From Sporichthyaceae bacterium (GTDB lineage: Bacteria > Actinomycetota > Actinomycetes > Sporichthyales > Sporichthyaceae): a DNA stretch of 64,000 bases. How positions within the stretch are numbered: position 1 is the first letter of the stretch; the number at the start of each line of letters is the position of its first letter. The position numbers and the translations under genes were made by a program. Positions 50,676-60,772 of the stretch are shown piece after piece. The stretch lies in the NCBI GenBank assembly GCA_036269075.1, contig DATASX010000073.1, positions 21,844 to 85,843 of the forward strand, read 5' to 3'. The notes beneath the pieces were generated by a model. That model was not told where the DNA came from. It did not search any database and worked only from the letters and a program-made list of their open reading frames with translations.

Positions 50676-51731
50676 TCACCAGTCCCGCAGGGAGCCCGCT
50701 GCCGCTGCGAACGACTGCGGGGAACTGGCCAGCCGGAAATCCGGCTCCCCCGGTACGTCGAAGTCGAACCAGACCAGCCCGGTCGCCCGGGTGGTTCGCA
50801 GGTAGGCCAGTAGGTCGGTGATCCACGCGGCCTTGTCGCCCCCGTGCTCGGTCGACCCGGTCTCGTTGACCCACAACGGCTTGTCCGGCGCGAGCCGCTC
50901 GACCTGGTGGATGGTCGCGGCGAACAACCGGTGCGGCTGGTTCCAACCGCCCCAGTCGGGGTGGTCGGCGCCATAGTTGTAGCCGTCCACGGCCACGACG
51001 TCCACGTAGTCGCGGCCGGGCCAGACCGACTTGAGCGGGGTCGGCAGACCCATGGTCACGTTGGGACTCCAGACCCAGATGACGTTGGTCGCCCCGGCGG
51101 CCGAGAATCGCTGGTGGACGTGCCGCCAGGCCGCCACGAACGATTCCGCACCGCCACCGTTGACCGCCGGCGCCCACGGGTACGTGGTGCCGTTCATCTC
51201 GTGGGCGAACCGCATCAGCAGCGGTTTCCCGTACCGGGCGGCCGATTTCGCCCACCAGTCGATGTAGTCGTCGAAGGCTCCCGAGGCGATTCGGTCCGGG
51301 GTGTAGTCCGGCTGGGCGGCGTGCCGGTTCGGGTCCCAAGGCTCCCAGGTGATCTCCGGCAGGGTGCCGCGTTGCGCGATCGCGTTCAGCGTATCGACCG
51401 GCAACGGCCCGAATTGCGACCAGGCCTCGTAGAAGTTCAGCACCCCCAGCGAACGCCCCAACGCCATCGTGGTCGCGGTCGCGGTCGCCAGGCCGCCGTC
51501 CAGGCCGGGTGAGGACAGGCCGAACACCCGGTCCGAACCGACATCGCGGGCCGCACCCCGCAACGCTCGGGCGACAGTGCTTGCCCGCGGGTCACGGGCG
51601 GTGGCCAGCGCCGACGGCGCCGGGCCGGTCATGGTGACCGCAACGGCTGCTGCCGCCGCCAAGGACGTGTACCGCAGCGGCAACCACCGACCGATCCGGC
51701 GGCGCTGCGGTCGAAGACGATGCGCTCCCAC
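50676..51731 (-). CDS. Secreted glycoside hydrolase, GH26-like
   Basis: 351 aa from GTG 51731. Signal-like segment YTSLAAAAAVAVTMTGPAPS. The TIM-barrel shows PLLMRFAHEMNGTTYPWAPA with the acid/base glutamate and DKPLWVNETGSTEH with the nucleophile glutamate, as in GH26 mannanase-type enzymes and relatives. It probably trims the polymer made by the upstream genes, or a related glycan. Last gene of the minus-strand exopolysaccharide cluster, 10 bases after galU. Confidence 0.83.
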   Translation of the reverse strand: MGAHRLRPQRRRIGRWLPLRYTSLAAAAAVAVTMTGPAPSALATARDPRASTVARALRGAARDVGSDRVFGLSSPGLDGGLATATATTMALGRSLGVLNFYEAWSQFGPLPVDTLNAIAQRGTLPEITWEPWDPNRHAAQPDYTPDRIASGAFDDYIDWWAKSAARYGKPLLMRFAHEMNGTTYPWAPAVNGGGAESFVAAWRHVHQRFSAAGATNVIWVWSPNVTMGLPTPLKSVWPGRDYVDVVAVDGYNYGADHPDWGGWNQPHRLFAATIHQVERLAPDKPLWVNETGSTEHGGDKAAWITDLLAYLRTTRATGLVWFDFDVPGEPDFRLASSPQSFAAAAGSLRDW

Positions 51732-51741
51732 GGCGTCCCGC

Positions 51742-52797
51742 TCACCTGCCCCACCGGACGGCCTGCCCGGGCACCTGGATGTAGGTCCCGGCCAACCGCG
51801 TCCGGATCGGCGAGGCGACACCGCGCGCCGCGCTCGCGCCGACCAGTTGCTCCGCGACACAGTTCTGCATCTCGTCAGCGACGAACCAGGCCAGCCAGTC
51901 GCGGAACTCCGGGCCCAGATCCTCGCGCTCGCAGGCCAGTCGGACCACCGTGCGCAGGTAGTCGGCACGGTCGCCGGTGTCGTAGCGGCGTCCCTGGAAG
52001 ACCACTGCGTGCACGGGCCCGCCGCCGTCGCCGACGGCCAGCGAGCGCAGCGCGTCGGTCAACTGGATCTCCCCGCCGCGCCCCGGCGCGGTGCGGCGCA
52101 GTACGTCGAACACCGCCGGCTCCAGCACATAGCGGCCGATGATCGCCAGATTGCTCGGCGCCACCGCGGGGTCGGGCTTCTCGACCAGGTCGGTGACCCG
52201 CAGGATCCCGTCCAGGCCGCTGGGCACGACCGCGGCGCAGCCGTACCTCCCGATCTGGTCCGGCGGCACCTCCAGCAACGCGATCACGCTGCCGCCGCGA
52301 CGTTGCCGCACCTTGATCATCCGATCCAGCAAGGGATCCCGTGGGTCGATCAGGTCGTCGCCGAGCAGGACCGCGAACGGCTCGTCGCCCACGTGCTGCG
52401 CAGCGCACAGCACCGCGTGGCCGAGCCCGCGCGGGTCGCGCTGCCGTACGTAGTGCATCGTCGCCAACTCGCTGGAGGCACGGACCTTGGCCAGCGTCGG
52501 CTTGTCGGACTTCGCGGCGAGGATCGCCTCGAGTTCGTAGTTGCGGTCGAAGTGGTCCTCCAGCGCGCGCTTGTTGCGGCCGGTGATCATCAGGACGTCG
52601 CACAGACCGGCGGCAACCGCCTCCTCGACGACGTACTCGATCGCGGGCTTGTCGACGATCGGGAGCATCTCCTTCGGCGTCGCCTTGGTCGCAGGCAGGA
52701 AGCGGGTGCCCAGTCCCGCGGCCGGGATCACGGCCTTCAGCAGGGCGCTCACCGGCGTGCCTCCGTCCGTGCGCGCGGGCTCGATGGTGGTTGGCAC
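51742..52797 (-). CDS. galU: UTP-glucose-1-phosphate uridylyltransferase
   Basis: 351 aa. Nucleotide-binding start KAVIPAAGLGTRFLPATKAT with PKEMLPIVDKPAIEYVVEEA, then NLAIIGRYVLEP and GRRYDTGDRADYL are the GalU landmarks. It makes UDP-glucose, the likely sugar donor for the GT2 in this cluster. About 30 C-terminal residues extend past the usual end. Confidence 0.93.
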   Translation of the reverse strand: MPTTIEPARTDGGTPVSALLKAVIPAAGLGTRFLPATKATPKEMLPIVDKPAIEYVVEEAVAAGLCDVLMITGRNKRALEDHFDRNYELEAILAAKSDKPTLAKVRASSELATMHYVRQRDPRGLGHAVLCAAQHVGDEPFAVLLGDDLIDPRDPLLDRMIKVRQRRGGSVIALLEVPPDQIGRYGCAAVVPSGLDGILRVTDLVEKPDPAVAPSNLAIIGRYVLEPAVFDVLRRTAPGRGGEIQLTDALRSLAVGDGGGPVHAVVFQGRRYDTGDRADYLRTVVRLACEREDLGPEFRDWLAWFVADEMQNCVAEQLVGASAARGVASPIRTRLAGTYIQVPGQAVRWGR

Positions 52798-52825
52798 GGT
52801 GACATTGATTCACTCGCAAGCTCGC

Positions 52826-53785
52826 TCATAGCGCGGTCCAGACACGGACGTAGTCGACAGACATCGAAGCCCCCGGAATGGTGAGTTGGTTGGGTTGGCC
52901 GGGCCAGTCCCCGCCGACGGCGAGGTTGAGCAACAGGAAGTAGCCGTGGGAGAACGTCGCGTCCCACGCCTTGCTGCCGATGACGGCTGGGGTGATCTCG
53001 CCGTAGGTCTGCCCGTCGACCTGCCAGCGCAGCCGTTTGGGATGGGTGTCCCAGATGAGCGTGTAGAGGTGCGACCCGGCCAGGCCGGCCGGAGCCGGCA
53101 GCTCGAATGTGTGGCCGATGCCCTGCTTCGAGTGGCACGGGGCGTCGGGTCGGGTGTCGCAGTGCAGGGTCCCGTGGATCTGGCTGTTGCTGTCCACGTT
53201 CTCCATCACGTCGATCTCGCCCGGGATCGGCCAGCTCTCGGGGTGGTCGCGGTACTGGGCGCCGAGCATCCAGAACGCAGGCCAGTAGCCCATTCCCCCG
53301 CCGGGCAGGGTGATCTGCGCCTCCACCTTCATGCTGCCGTCGCGGGGCGGGGCGAAGTCGCTGCGGACAGTCTCCAGCCGCGCCGAGTGCCACTGCCCGT
53401 CGCCGCCCTTGGTCGCCGTCAGGCGCAGGTTCCCCGCACCGTCCTTCTCGACGTTGGCCGGGTCCGCGGTATAGGTCTCGGCCTCGTTGTTGCCCCAGCC
53501 GACCGGTCCACCGGGCAGCCCGCGACCGAGGTCGGCGTGCCAGGACGCCGGGTCGAAGGGCTGGCCCCATTGGCCGTCGAACTCGTCGTGCCAGACCAGC
53601 CGCCAGTCCGGCGGCGCGGACGAGGTGAACGCCCGTACCCCGAACACGGCGACGCCGAGCACTGCCAACGCCAGCGCCAGCCGTTTCACCCTACGCAGCG
53701 GGGGATTGCGGCGGTGTCGGCCGAGCGGCGGAGCTGCCGGCCGGGTGGCCCGGGTCGAGGTCAGGGTCGCCGCTGCGGCACTCAC
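52826..53785 (-). CDS. Secreted glycoside hydrolase family 16
   Basis: 319 aa. One N-terminal membrane anchor or signal (LALALAVLGVAVFGVRAF) then the GH16 fold: WRLVWHDEFDG, NEAETYTADPANVE and the catalytic GEIDVMENVDSN (E-x-D-x-x-E) near residue 190. Likely acts on a beta-glucan or related polymer. GTG start overlaps the acyltransferase stop, so the two are co-translated. Confidence 0.92.
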   Translation of the reverse strand: MSAAAATLTSTRATRPAAPPLGRHRRNPPLRRVKRLALALAVLGVAVFGVRAFTSSAPPDWRLVWHDEFDGQWGQPFDPASWHADLGRGLPGGPVGWGNNEAETYTADPANVEKDGAGNLRLTATKGGDGQWHSARLETVRSDFAPPRDGSMKVEAQITLPGGGMGYWPAFWMLGAQYRDHPESWPIPGEIDVMENVDSNSQIHGTLHCDTRPDAPCHSKQGIGHTFELPAPAGLAGSHLYTLIWDTHPKRLRWQVDGQTYGEITPAVIGSKAWDATFSHGYFLLLNLAVGGDWPGQPNQLTIPGASMSVDYVRVWTAL

Positions 53786-56700
53786 TTGGTACGCCCCGAG
53801 TCGGTCTTGGCCCGCGGCGCGGCGGTCTTGGTCGGCGCGGGGCCGGGCTCAGCCGGCAGCAACGACCCGACGATCGGCGCCAGCCAACTGGCGTACGTAT
53901 CGGTCACATGGCCCTTGTCCCGGTACACCGGCATCGTGCCGACGATGGCCGGGCAGGAGTCCACCCCGCACACCCAGGCACCGGTGTCGACGACGTCGAA
54001 GCCGGCCGCCCGGGCCGCGTCGCGGACCATGGTGCCCCGCCCCGGACGCGCATAGCCGTACCCGTCGGCGCGCTTGTAGTCGCACGGTCGGACGTCCGTC
54101 ATGTGCTTGGCGAGGCAACCCACCGGATCGCTAGGGCTGTACGGGTTGTCCTGCAGCATGGTCACGCGCGTGCCCGGGTGGGCCAACTGCCGCAGGGTGT
54201 CGACGGTGGAGTTCGCCCAGATCCGATCGTCGGTGAGGGATTGCACCGCGTCGGACTGACCGGCGATCACCAGGTCGGGGTGCATCGCGTTGATGGCCGC
54301 GATCCGGTCCTTGCGCCACGTGTCGCACTCGGTGTAGTCGCGCTTGAGGTCCGGGGCGTAGACCGTCATGTTCGCGACGGAGCAGGCCGCCTTGGTCCAG
54401 TTGATCAACTTCCAGTGCCGCTTCTTCGCCGCTGCGTCGAAGCCGCCGAACCACTGGTTGACGTGCGAGTCGCCGAACAGAACCACGGTCCGCGAGGCCT
54501 TGGTGTCACCGAAGACGCACGGGCCCTGGTCGGTGTCCAGGAAGTCCAGGTGGCACTTGCCGGAATCGGGCGTGTCCTTGGCCGCGTTGGCGACCGAGGG
54601 CTTGAGGTTGCCCGGGACCGCGGTGACCGAAAGGCCCTTCTCCAGTGCGGGAAGCGCACTTGCCAGGCCGACCTCGGTACCGGTGCTCGTTCCGGTGATC
54701 AGCGGGCGGACCACCGGGGCCAGCCAGGTCGAGAAGGTGTTGGTCAGGTGACCGCCGTTGTCCTTGTACACCAGCATGTTCCCGACGATCGGCGGGCACT
54801 TGTCCCCGCTGCAGACCCACATATTGGTGTCCACCACGGTCGCTCCGGTCGCGGCGACCGCGGAGGCGACCAGGCCACGCCGCTTCGGCCAGTACTGCTC
54901 CCCGGCGTCGGAGGAGACCACGCACTCGTCGACCGCGTCCATGTGCTCGGCCAGGCAGCCGATCGGGTCGCGCGGCTGCGGCACGTCGGACAGGAACACC
55001 CGCCGGGCACCGGACGGGTCGAGCTGCTTCATCGTCGCCGCGGTTCCCTGCGCCCATTGCGCGTCGGAGACCTTGGTGCCGGGGTTGCCGTCGGACTGGC
55101 TGACGACGATGACGTCGGGCTTGGCGGCCACGATGTCGGCGACCGCGGCATGGCGCCACTGCGTGCACTCGGCGTAGTCGCGGTTCAGGTGGTCGTCGAT
55201 GATGCTGACGTCGGCGACCGGGCAGGCCACCTTCGCCCGCAGCAGCAACTTCCAGTGCGCGTTGGCGGCAGCCTTGTCGAACGCGCCGAGCCAGTGCGCG
55301 GCGTGGGAGTCGCCGAACAGGGCGACGGTCTTCTTGCCGTGCGGGTCGCCGAAGATGCAGTCCTTGGGCAGCTTGACCTCGGGGTACTCCTGGAAGCAGT
55401 CCCGGGCCTGCTGGTAGTCGTCACCGGCTCGCGCCAGGCTCGGCGACAGGTTGCTCGGGACATCCTTGGTGTGCAGCGATTTCGCCAGCGTCTCCTGGAC
55501 CAGCGCGACGTCGGCACCGGCGAGGGTTGCGGAGTCGGCCGCGCCGCCGGAGCCGGTCAGGCTCGGCAGCGTGTAGCTGAACAGCATTGCGAGCGCGACA
55601 GTCAGCCCGGCCAACGCCGGCCCGGAGATCACCCAGGCGGGCTTGCGAACGGGCAGCCGACGGGCGGGCAGTTCGACGTGGAAGTAGCTCGCGACGGCCA
55701 GCACCAGCGAGATGAACACGGCCTGCACGCGCAGCGACGTGTTCATCGTGGTGCCGATCACCAGCGGCGCGAAGACCAGCACCGGCCAGTGCCACAGGTA
55801 CAGCGAGTACGACACCTTGCCGATCAACTGCGGGACGAACCGGCCGAGCAGGACCTCGGCGCTGCGCGGGGCCTTCCGGACACCGGAGGCGATGATCAGG
55901 GCCGCGCCGCCGACCGGCAGGGCGGCCGCGATGCCCGGGAAGTGCGTGCCGTCGGTGTACCAGAACCCGGAGCCCGCGATCGCGATCAGACCGAGCCAGG
56001 AAGCTGCGCAGGCCAGGCCCGACGGCAGCCGGGCCAGGCGCGGGGACAGCAGCGCGATCACCGCGCCGACGCCCAGTTCCCAGGCCCGCGTGGCGATCGA
56101 GTAGTAGGCGTCCGGCGCCGAGCGGGAGGTGGTGACCACGCAGAGGAACAGTGAGTATGCCGAGCCGGCCGCGACCAGGCCGATCAACGTGCCGCGCTGG
56201 TAACGCACCTGCACGACCGCCAGGGTCAGGATCAGCAACGGCAGGCCGACGTAGAACTGCTCCTCGACCGCGAGTGACCAGAAGTGCTGCAGCGGCGACG
56301 GCGGCTTGTTGGCGTTGAGGTAGTCCGTGCCCTCGGCCGCCAGATGGACGTTCATCCCGTAGACCGCGGTGTAGATCGCGTCCAGGGCGATGTCCTTGGC
56401 CGCGATCGTGGATTCCCAGATGCGGGCGGCGACGAGCACGGTCAGCGTGACCACCAGCGCGGCCGGCAACAGGCGCTTGATCCGGCGCAGGTAGAAGTCG
56501 GCCAGGCGGACCCGGCCGGTGCGAAGCTGGGTCTCGAACAACTGACGGGTGATCAGAAAGCCGGAGATCACGAAGAAGACGTCGACCCCGACGTAGCCAC
56601 CGGTCACCCTCGCCAGCTTCGCGTGGTACAGCACCACCAGCAGCACGGCCACGGCCCGCAGGCCCTCGATGTCCGGCCGGAACTTCCGTTGCTCCGCCGG

Positions 56701-57054
56701 CGGCCGCGGCTCCCCGGCCGCTGGGCCCGGCTCGGCCGCAGCCGGCGGTTGCGGCGTCGGTGGTTGCGGTGGTTGCGGTTGCGGTTTCGGCGGGGCGGGC
56801 GGCTGTTCCGCCACCGTGGTCGTGGGCGTCCAGATCGATCCTTGTGCAGTCGGTGCCGGTTCGGTCTGCTGCGCCGACAGGAAGGCCAGGATCGACTCCG
56901 CCTCCACCGCAGGCGTTCTGGAGTCGGCCTCCGCCCGCCCGACCTGTCCGGGCAACTCAACCCCGCGCAGGAGGGCGAGCAGGTCGTCGACGTCGACCCG
57001 CGGTGGCCGCCCGGGGCCGGGAACGGGCGAGCAGGGCATCGATTCGAGCGTCAT
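53782..57054 (-). CDS. OafA/YrhL-type membrane acyltransferase with two SGNH domains
   Basis: 1090 aa. Residues ~1-122 are a Pro-rich cytoplasmic extension. Then the acyltransferase-3 membrane domain: DIEGLRAVAVLLVVLYHAKL (residue ~128), FFVISGFLITRQLF and FWSLAVEEQFYVGLPLLIL. Two extracytosolic SGNH hydrolase-like domains follow: KTVALFGDSHAAHWLGAF (~582) with GGHLTNTFSTWLAP, and RTVVLFGDSHVNQWFGGF (~861) with KGHVTDTYASWLAP. The usual protein has one such domain. It would O-acylate a surface polysaccharide, here probably the GT2 product. ATG 57054 preceded by AAAGG. Confidence 0.92.
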   Translation of the reverse strand: MTLESMPCSPVPGPGRPPRVDVDDLLALLRGVELPGQVGRAEADSRTPAVEAESILAFLSAQQTEPAPTAQGSIWTPTTTVAEQPPAPPKPQPQPPQPPTPQPPAAAEPGPAAGEPRPPAEQRKFRPDIEGLRAVAVLLVVLYHAKLARVTGGYVGVDVFFVISGFLITRQLFETQLRTGRVRLADFYLRRIKRLLPAALVVTLTVLVAARIWESTIAAKDIALDAIYTAVYGMNVHLAAEGTDYLNANKPPSPLQHFWSLAVEEQFYVGLPLLILTLAVVQVRYQRGTLIGLVAAGSAYSLFLCVVTTSRSAPDAYYSIATRAWELGVGAVIALLSPRLARLPSGLACAASWLGLIAIAGSGFWYTDGTHFPGIAAALPVGGAALIIASGVRKAPRSAEVLLGRFVPQLIGKVSYSLYLWHWPVLVFAPLVIGTTMNTSLRVQAVFISLVLAVASYFHVELPARRLPVRKPAWVISGPALAGLTVALAMLFSYTLPSLTGSGGAADSATLAGADVALVQETLAKSLHTKDVPSNLSPSLARAGDDYQQARDCFQEYPEVKLPKDCIFGDPHGKKTVALFGDSHAAHWLGAFDKAAANAHWKLLLRAKVACPVADVSIIDDHLNRDYAECTQWRHAAVADIVAAKPDVIVVSQSDGNPGTKVSDAQWAQGTAATMKQLDPSGARRVFLSDVPQPRDPIGCLAEHMDAVDECVVSSDAGEQYWPKRRGLVASAVAATGATVVDTNMWVCSGDKCPPIVGNMLVYKDNGGHLTNTFSTWLAPVVRPLITGTSTGTEVGLASALPALEKGLSVTAVPGNLKPSVANAAKDTPDSGKCHLDFLDTDQGPCVFGDTKASRTVVLFGDSHVNQWFGGFDAAAKKRHWKLINWTKAACSVANMTVYAPDLKRDYTECDTWRKDRIAAINAMHPDLVIAGQSDAVQSLTDDRIWANSTVDTLRQLAHPGTRVTMLQDNPYSPSDPVGCLAKHMTDVRPCDYKRADGYGYARPGRGTMVRDAARAAGFDVVDTGAWVCGVDSCPAIVGTMPVYRDKGHVTDTYASWLAPIVGSLLPAEPGPAPTKTAAPRAKTDSGRTK

Positions 57055-57089
57055 CGTGCGACCTTTCGACTTCGTGACGGAGGTGCGGC

Positions 57090-58673
57090 TCAGCCCGCGA
57101 CGGGCACGGCAGGAACGGGCTCGGCAATCGGGGCGCGGCGGGGGCGGCGCACTGCCGGAGCACGACCCAACCCTTGGCCGGGCAGGGCGAGCGGCAGGTA
57201 GGCCCAGAAGTTGAGCATCGCCATCAGCAGCATCACCCAGTAGGCCCCGATGCCGTACAGGGCGATGCCGCGGCCGATCCCGGCGAACATGACCAGTTCC
57301 ATCAGTCCGCCCCAGAAGATCAGCCCGTAGCGCACCTTGCGCTCGACCGGGCTGGACTTCACCGCGCCGGTGGGAACCCAGGCCGCCGTTCGGTTGCGCG
57401 AGAAGTCCCAGATGGACAGCAGGAAGCAGTAGCCGGAGACGATGTTGAGCCGGATCAGCTCGATGAAGCGCGGGGTGCCGAACATCGCCGGGAAGACCAC
57501 GATCGAGGCGACGATCGAGGGCAGCAGCGGGATGACGTTGAGCGGCCCGACGTCCTCCGGGAAGCACCACGCCATCAGCAGGCCGGGCAGCGTCCCGAAG
57601 AGCACGCTCAACGCCGAGGTCACGTAGAAGATGAACCCGGCCCAGAAGCACAAGCGCTGTGCCGGGCGCAACGGCGCCTTGTGGAAGTTCGAGTCGACCA
57701 TCAGGCAGATCGAGCCGGTGCACCAGCGGTAGACCATGTTCGTATAGCCACTGAACGTGTCCGGGCACAGGCCCTTCGCCAGAACCAGCGGGACGTAGCG
57801 CACGATGTAGCCGACCCGCATGAGCTGGACGCCGGTGTAGACGTCCTCGCTGTGGTTGATCTGCGGCATGCCGCCGATGGCCTCCAGCGCCGACCGCCGG
57901 TACAAGGCGTTGGTACCGACGCAGATCGCGCCGTCGACGCGGTCCCGGGCCGGCTGGATGAAGCGGTAGAACAGCTGCTGCACCGCGCCGGAGGAGCGCT
58001 GGACCCAGTTGAACTCCTCGTGCAGGTCGAAGTACTGCGGCGACTGGGCGATGCCGACCTTGTCGTCGTCGAAGTACGGCACCAGCTCGGTGAGCATGTC
58101 CGTGCGCGGCACGAAGTCCGCGTCCAGGATCAGGATCAGGTCGCCGGACGAGCGGCTGTAGCCGTAAGCGAGGTTGCCCGCCTTCTTCATCCGGGGCCGA
58201 TCCGGACGGACGAAGTACTCGAAGCCGAAGGACTGTGCCATCGACTCGACCTCGGGACGCGCCGAGTCGTCGAGCACGTAGACGGTCAGCTCACCGTCCC
58301 AGTGCAGGCGAGCCACGTGCACGTAGGTGTTCCGCAGCACCTCGAGCGGCTCGCCGCAGGAGGGCAGGAACACGTCGACGGAAGGCAGCGGGCCACCCTG
58401 CGTGCGCTGGTCGACCAGCTGCCGGTGGTCCCACAGGTCGTGGCGGCGGCCCCAGGCCGAGGCCCGGAATCCGGTGTAGCCGTAGACGAACAGCAGGACC
58501 ACGAGGATCCAGAGCAGGTGGGTCGTCTCGGTCTTCAGCGACAGCTTGACCAGCGCGAGGATGACGCCGCAGAACGAGCCGAACATGAAGAACGGCATCC
58601 AGCGGTGTCTACGTCCGAAGTAAGCGTATTTCTCCTTGTTCGACGGCGGGCTGGGCAGCAGGTCGGTGGACAC
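57090..58673 (-). CDS. Cellulose-synthase-like GT2 glycosyltransferase
   Basis: 527 aa from GTG 58673, GGAGG six bases upstream. Two N-terminal helices, then the GT2 domain with VYVLDDSARPE (DD 135-136), LILDADFVP (DAD 184-186), NHSEDVYTG (ED 276-277) and VYRWCTGS (RW 316-317), then four to five helices. The usual QxxRW has methionine in place of glutamine (MVYRW). A processive beta-glycan synthase is likely. Heads the minus-strand cluster with acyltransferase, GH16 and galU. Confidence 0.9.
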   Translation of the reverse strand: MSTDLLPSPPSNKEKYAYFGRRHRWMPFFMFGSFCGVILALVKLSLKTETTHLLWILVVLLFVYGYTGFRASAWGRRHDLWDHRQLVDQRTQGGPLPSVDVFLPSCGEPLEVLRNTYVHVARLHWDGELTVYVLDDSARPEVESMAQSFGFEYFVRPDRPRMKKAGNLAYGYSRSSGDLILILDADFVPRTDMLTELVPYFDDDKVGIAQSPQYFDLHEEFNWVQRSSGAVQQLFYRFIQPARDRVDGAICVGTNALYRRSALEAIGGMPQINHSEDVYTGVQLMRVGYIVRYVPLVLAKGLCPDTFSGYTNMVYRWCTGSICLMVDSNFHKAPLRPAQRLCFWAGFIFYVTSALSVLFGTLPGLLMAWCFPEDVGPLNVIPLLPSIVASIVVFPAMFGTPRFIELIRLNIVSGYCFLLSIWDFSRNRTAAWVPTGAVKSSPVERKVRYGLIFWGGLMELVMFAGIGRGIALYGIGAYWVMLLMAMLNFWAYLPLALPGQGLGRAPAVRRPRRAPIAEPVPAVPVAG

Positions 58674-59775
58674 GGCCATCCTCCAGAACGAGTGCATTTC
58701 CACAATTCATCTTCAAATCCGGCGATCCGGACTCTGTTCGCGCGAAACTCGGCGAGTTATCCCCGGTCTGGACACGGGTCTGCGCACGACCGCCCCGGTG
58801 CGCGACACGCACCCTGCGAAGCGATCGGACCGCCCCGTATTCGGCCCGGAAAACCTTGCATGTCTGGAATCCGCGAGTCCCGGGAAGTCTTCACCCGTGC
58901 CCGGATCTCGTGTTCCGCGTTGAACTTATGAAAGCGCGCAACGATCGCATAGGGCCGAATTAGCGAACGCGGCTATTCATCATTTGGAAGGGAATCCACG
59001 CTGTTGGAGCAGTCAGAATTCACGAATCCGGGCACAAGCGAAACGCCACGCCGAGCATCACCCGTTCGGAGCAGTTTGCTGCTTGCGTGCCCGGGTAGCC
59101 GACGGCCCGGATCCTGTTGCAGGCAACACAATTCGGCTGTGTGACGGCGGAGTTACGAAAGGACCAACACCGATCGACGTCGCCGCAATAAATCTGACTT
59201 TGCGTCAGTTTCCTTGTGTCCGGGTCTGTGCACGGCAGCCGCGATCGCAAGGGAATTCACATTCCTGTGCCGCACGGCTCCAGCGAGCGAGCTGTCACGC
59301 AGCCTCCACGACTACGGCGCGACTCATCTTCGTCATACCGAGTTCACGTTCCACGAAGATGATCGGCACCTCCTGGACCCGCCACCGGCGAGCCTGGGCC
59401 CGCGCGGCCGGGTCGATCTGCGCAGGTCACCGCCCACACCGAGCGCAGCGCCGTCATCGCAATCGGACTCCCGGCAATCGCGCAAGGGGCCCAGGGCAGT
59501 GCAGTAGCGAGAAAATCGGCTGACGGTCACACGGTGACACCCAGGTTCTTCCACCGAGCAGGTGCGCGAGGACCACGTCCTGCACCGCTGGGGCCTCATC
59601 GGCGACGACCGCACTACTACGCGTCGGCCGAACCGTGGACAACCACGCAAAGCGTCCAAGGTGGTCGGCGGCCAACGCGGTCCGGGCGAGACAGGACGCT
59701 GACGTCCGGTTGGCCGCGGGCTTGTGGGGAAGACCGACGGGCAGCAGCCGATCACCGAGACCATCGGAGGCAGGC
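58674..59775. other. Long region without a supported gene
   Basis: About 1.1 kb upstream of the exopolysaccharide cluster and the CBS gene. Composition is less GC-biased at codon positions than in genes, with no ribosome binding sites ahead of the open frames. It should hold the divergent promoters for the GT2 and CBS genes; a decayed gene or a structured leader RNA cannot be excluded. Confidence 0.4.
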
Positions 59776-60219
59776 ATGACGAACGTGCGAGAGCTGATGA
59801 ACCCGATCGTCAGCGATCTGCAGAGGGGCGACTCCATCGCGGAGGCCGCGCGGCGCATGGCCCGCGACGGCGTGGGAGCGCTGCCGATCCGAGCCGCCGA
59901 CGGAACCGTGCAAGGCATGCTCACCGATCGCGACATCGTGCTGCAGGTCGTCGCGACCGACCGCGACCCGCACCGGGTGAGCGTAGGCGAACTCGCCCAG
60001 TCCGAGATCGTCACCGCCGGCCCCGACGAACCCGTGGTGACCGTCCTGGCCCGCATGACGACCCACCGACTGACCCGGCTACCGGTCGTGGACGGCACGG
60101 ACCTGGTGGGGATCATCACCCTGGCCGACGTGGCGGGCGCCGTACCGGACCAGATGGTCGGTGAGACCTACGCCGGGACCACCCGCAGACCGGCCGCAGC
60201 TGACCGATCGGCACCGTAA
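59776..60219 (+). CDS. CBS-domain pair protein
   Basis: 147 aa from ATG 59776, GGAGG five bases upstream. Two CBS motifs: VRELMNPIVSDLQRGDSIAE ... GALPIRAADGTVQGMLTDRD, and EIVTAGPDEPVVTVLARMTT ... RLPVVDGTDLVGIITLADVA. Such Bateman modules bind adenine nucleotides and regulate other proteins. No partner gene is fused or adjacent. Confidence 0.85.
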   Translation: MTNVRELMNPIVSDLQRGDSIAEAARRMARDGVGALPIRAADGTVQGMLTDRDIVLQVVATDRDPHRVSVGELAQSEIVTAGPDEPVVTVLARMTTHRLTRLPVVDGTDLVGIITLADVAGAVPDQMVGETYAGTTRRPAAADRSAP

Positions 60220-60772
60220 GCCACGCGCCCTGCAACGGTCCTCATGTCCCGGGCCTCCTGGCCGGCCTGGCCTGGCCGACGTTCTGACCGGGCCGCGCGC
60301 CCTCGAGAGGGCTCGGAAGTTGCTGGTATTCGAAGGTCCGTCGTACGGAGTCCGTTTTCGGACCCCAAACGACGACTACGTGATCGCCGTGGTCGCGGGC
60401 GCTTGGGCCACCACGGCGAGCAGACGCTGGGCCCCCGGCTGAGCAGCCGATTCGCACCAGCGGCTGCGGCCCGGCTGGAGAACTGATCGCTTCGGTGAAA
60501 GCGCGGGCCGCGGTTCGGCGCGTAGGGTGGCCTGCGACGCCGCTCTGGTCCTTGGTGCCGTTCGGCCGGGTGTCCGCCCGGCCTGCGAAAGCCTTGGGAG
60601 TGTGGCGATGCGTGTCGGCAATGCACTATGCGCTCGGCCCGGCCGGTCGGCGGGGCACGACGGGCAACCTTTCGCGGCGCTGGCCGTATCTTCCCCATCA
60701 CTGCCCTGGGCGGCAGTCGTGAGCGATCGTGGTGCGGTTGTGCACCGCCCACCCCGGGGTGGAGGTGGCTGA
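60220..60772. other. Intergenic region
   Basis: 553 bases with no supported gene. Short inverted elements occur near 60330-60365 (GGTCCG and CGGACC). The region presumably carries the promoter of the GAF-ANTAR gene. Confidence 0.35.

Noticed and set aside
58984..59523. Open frame of 179 codons in the long gap
   Set aside because: Codon third positions are not GC-biased as in real genes here, there is no ribosome binding site and no recognisable domain.
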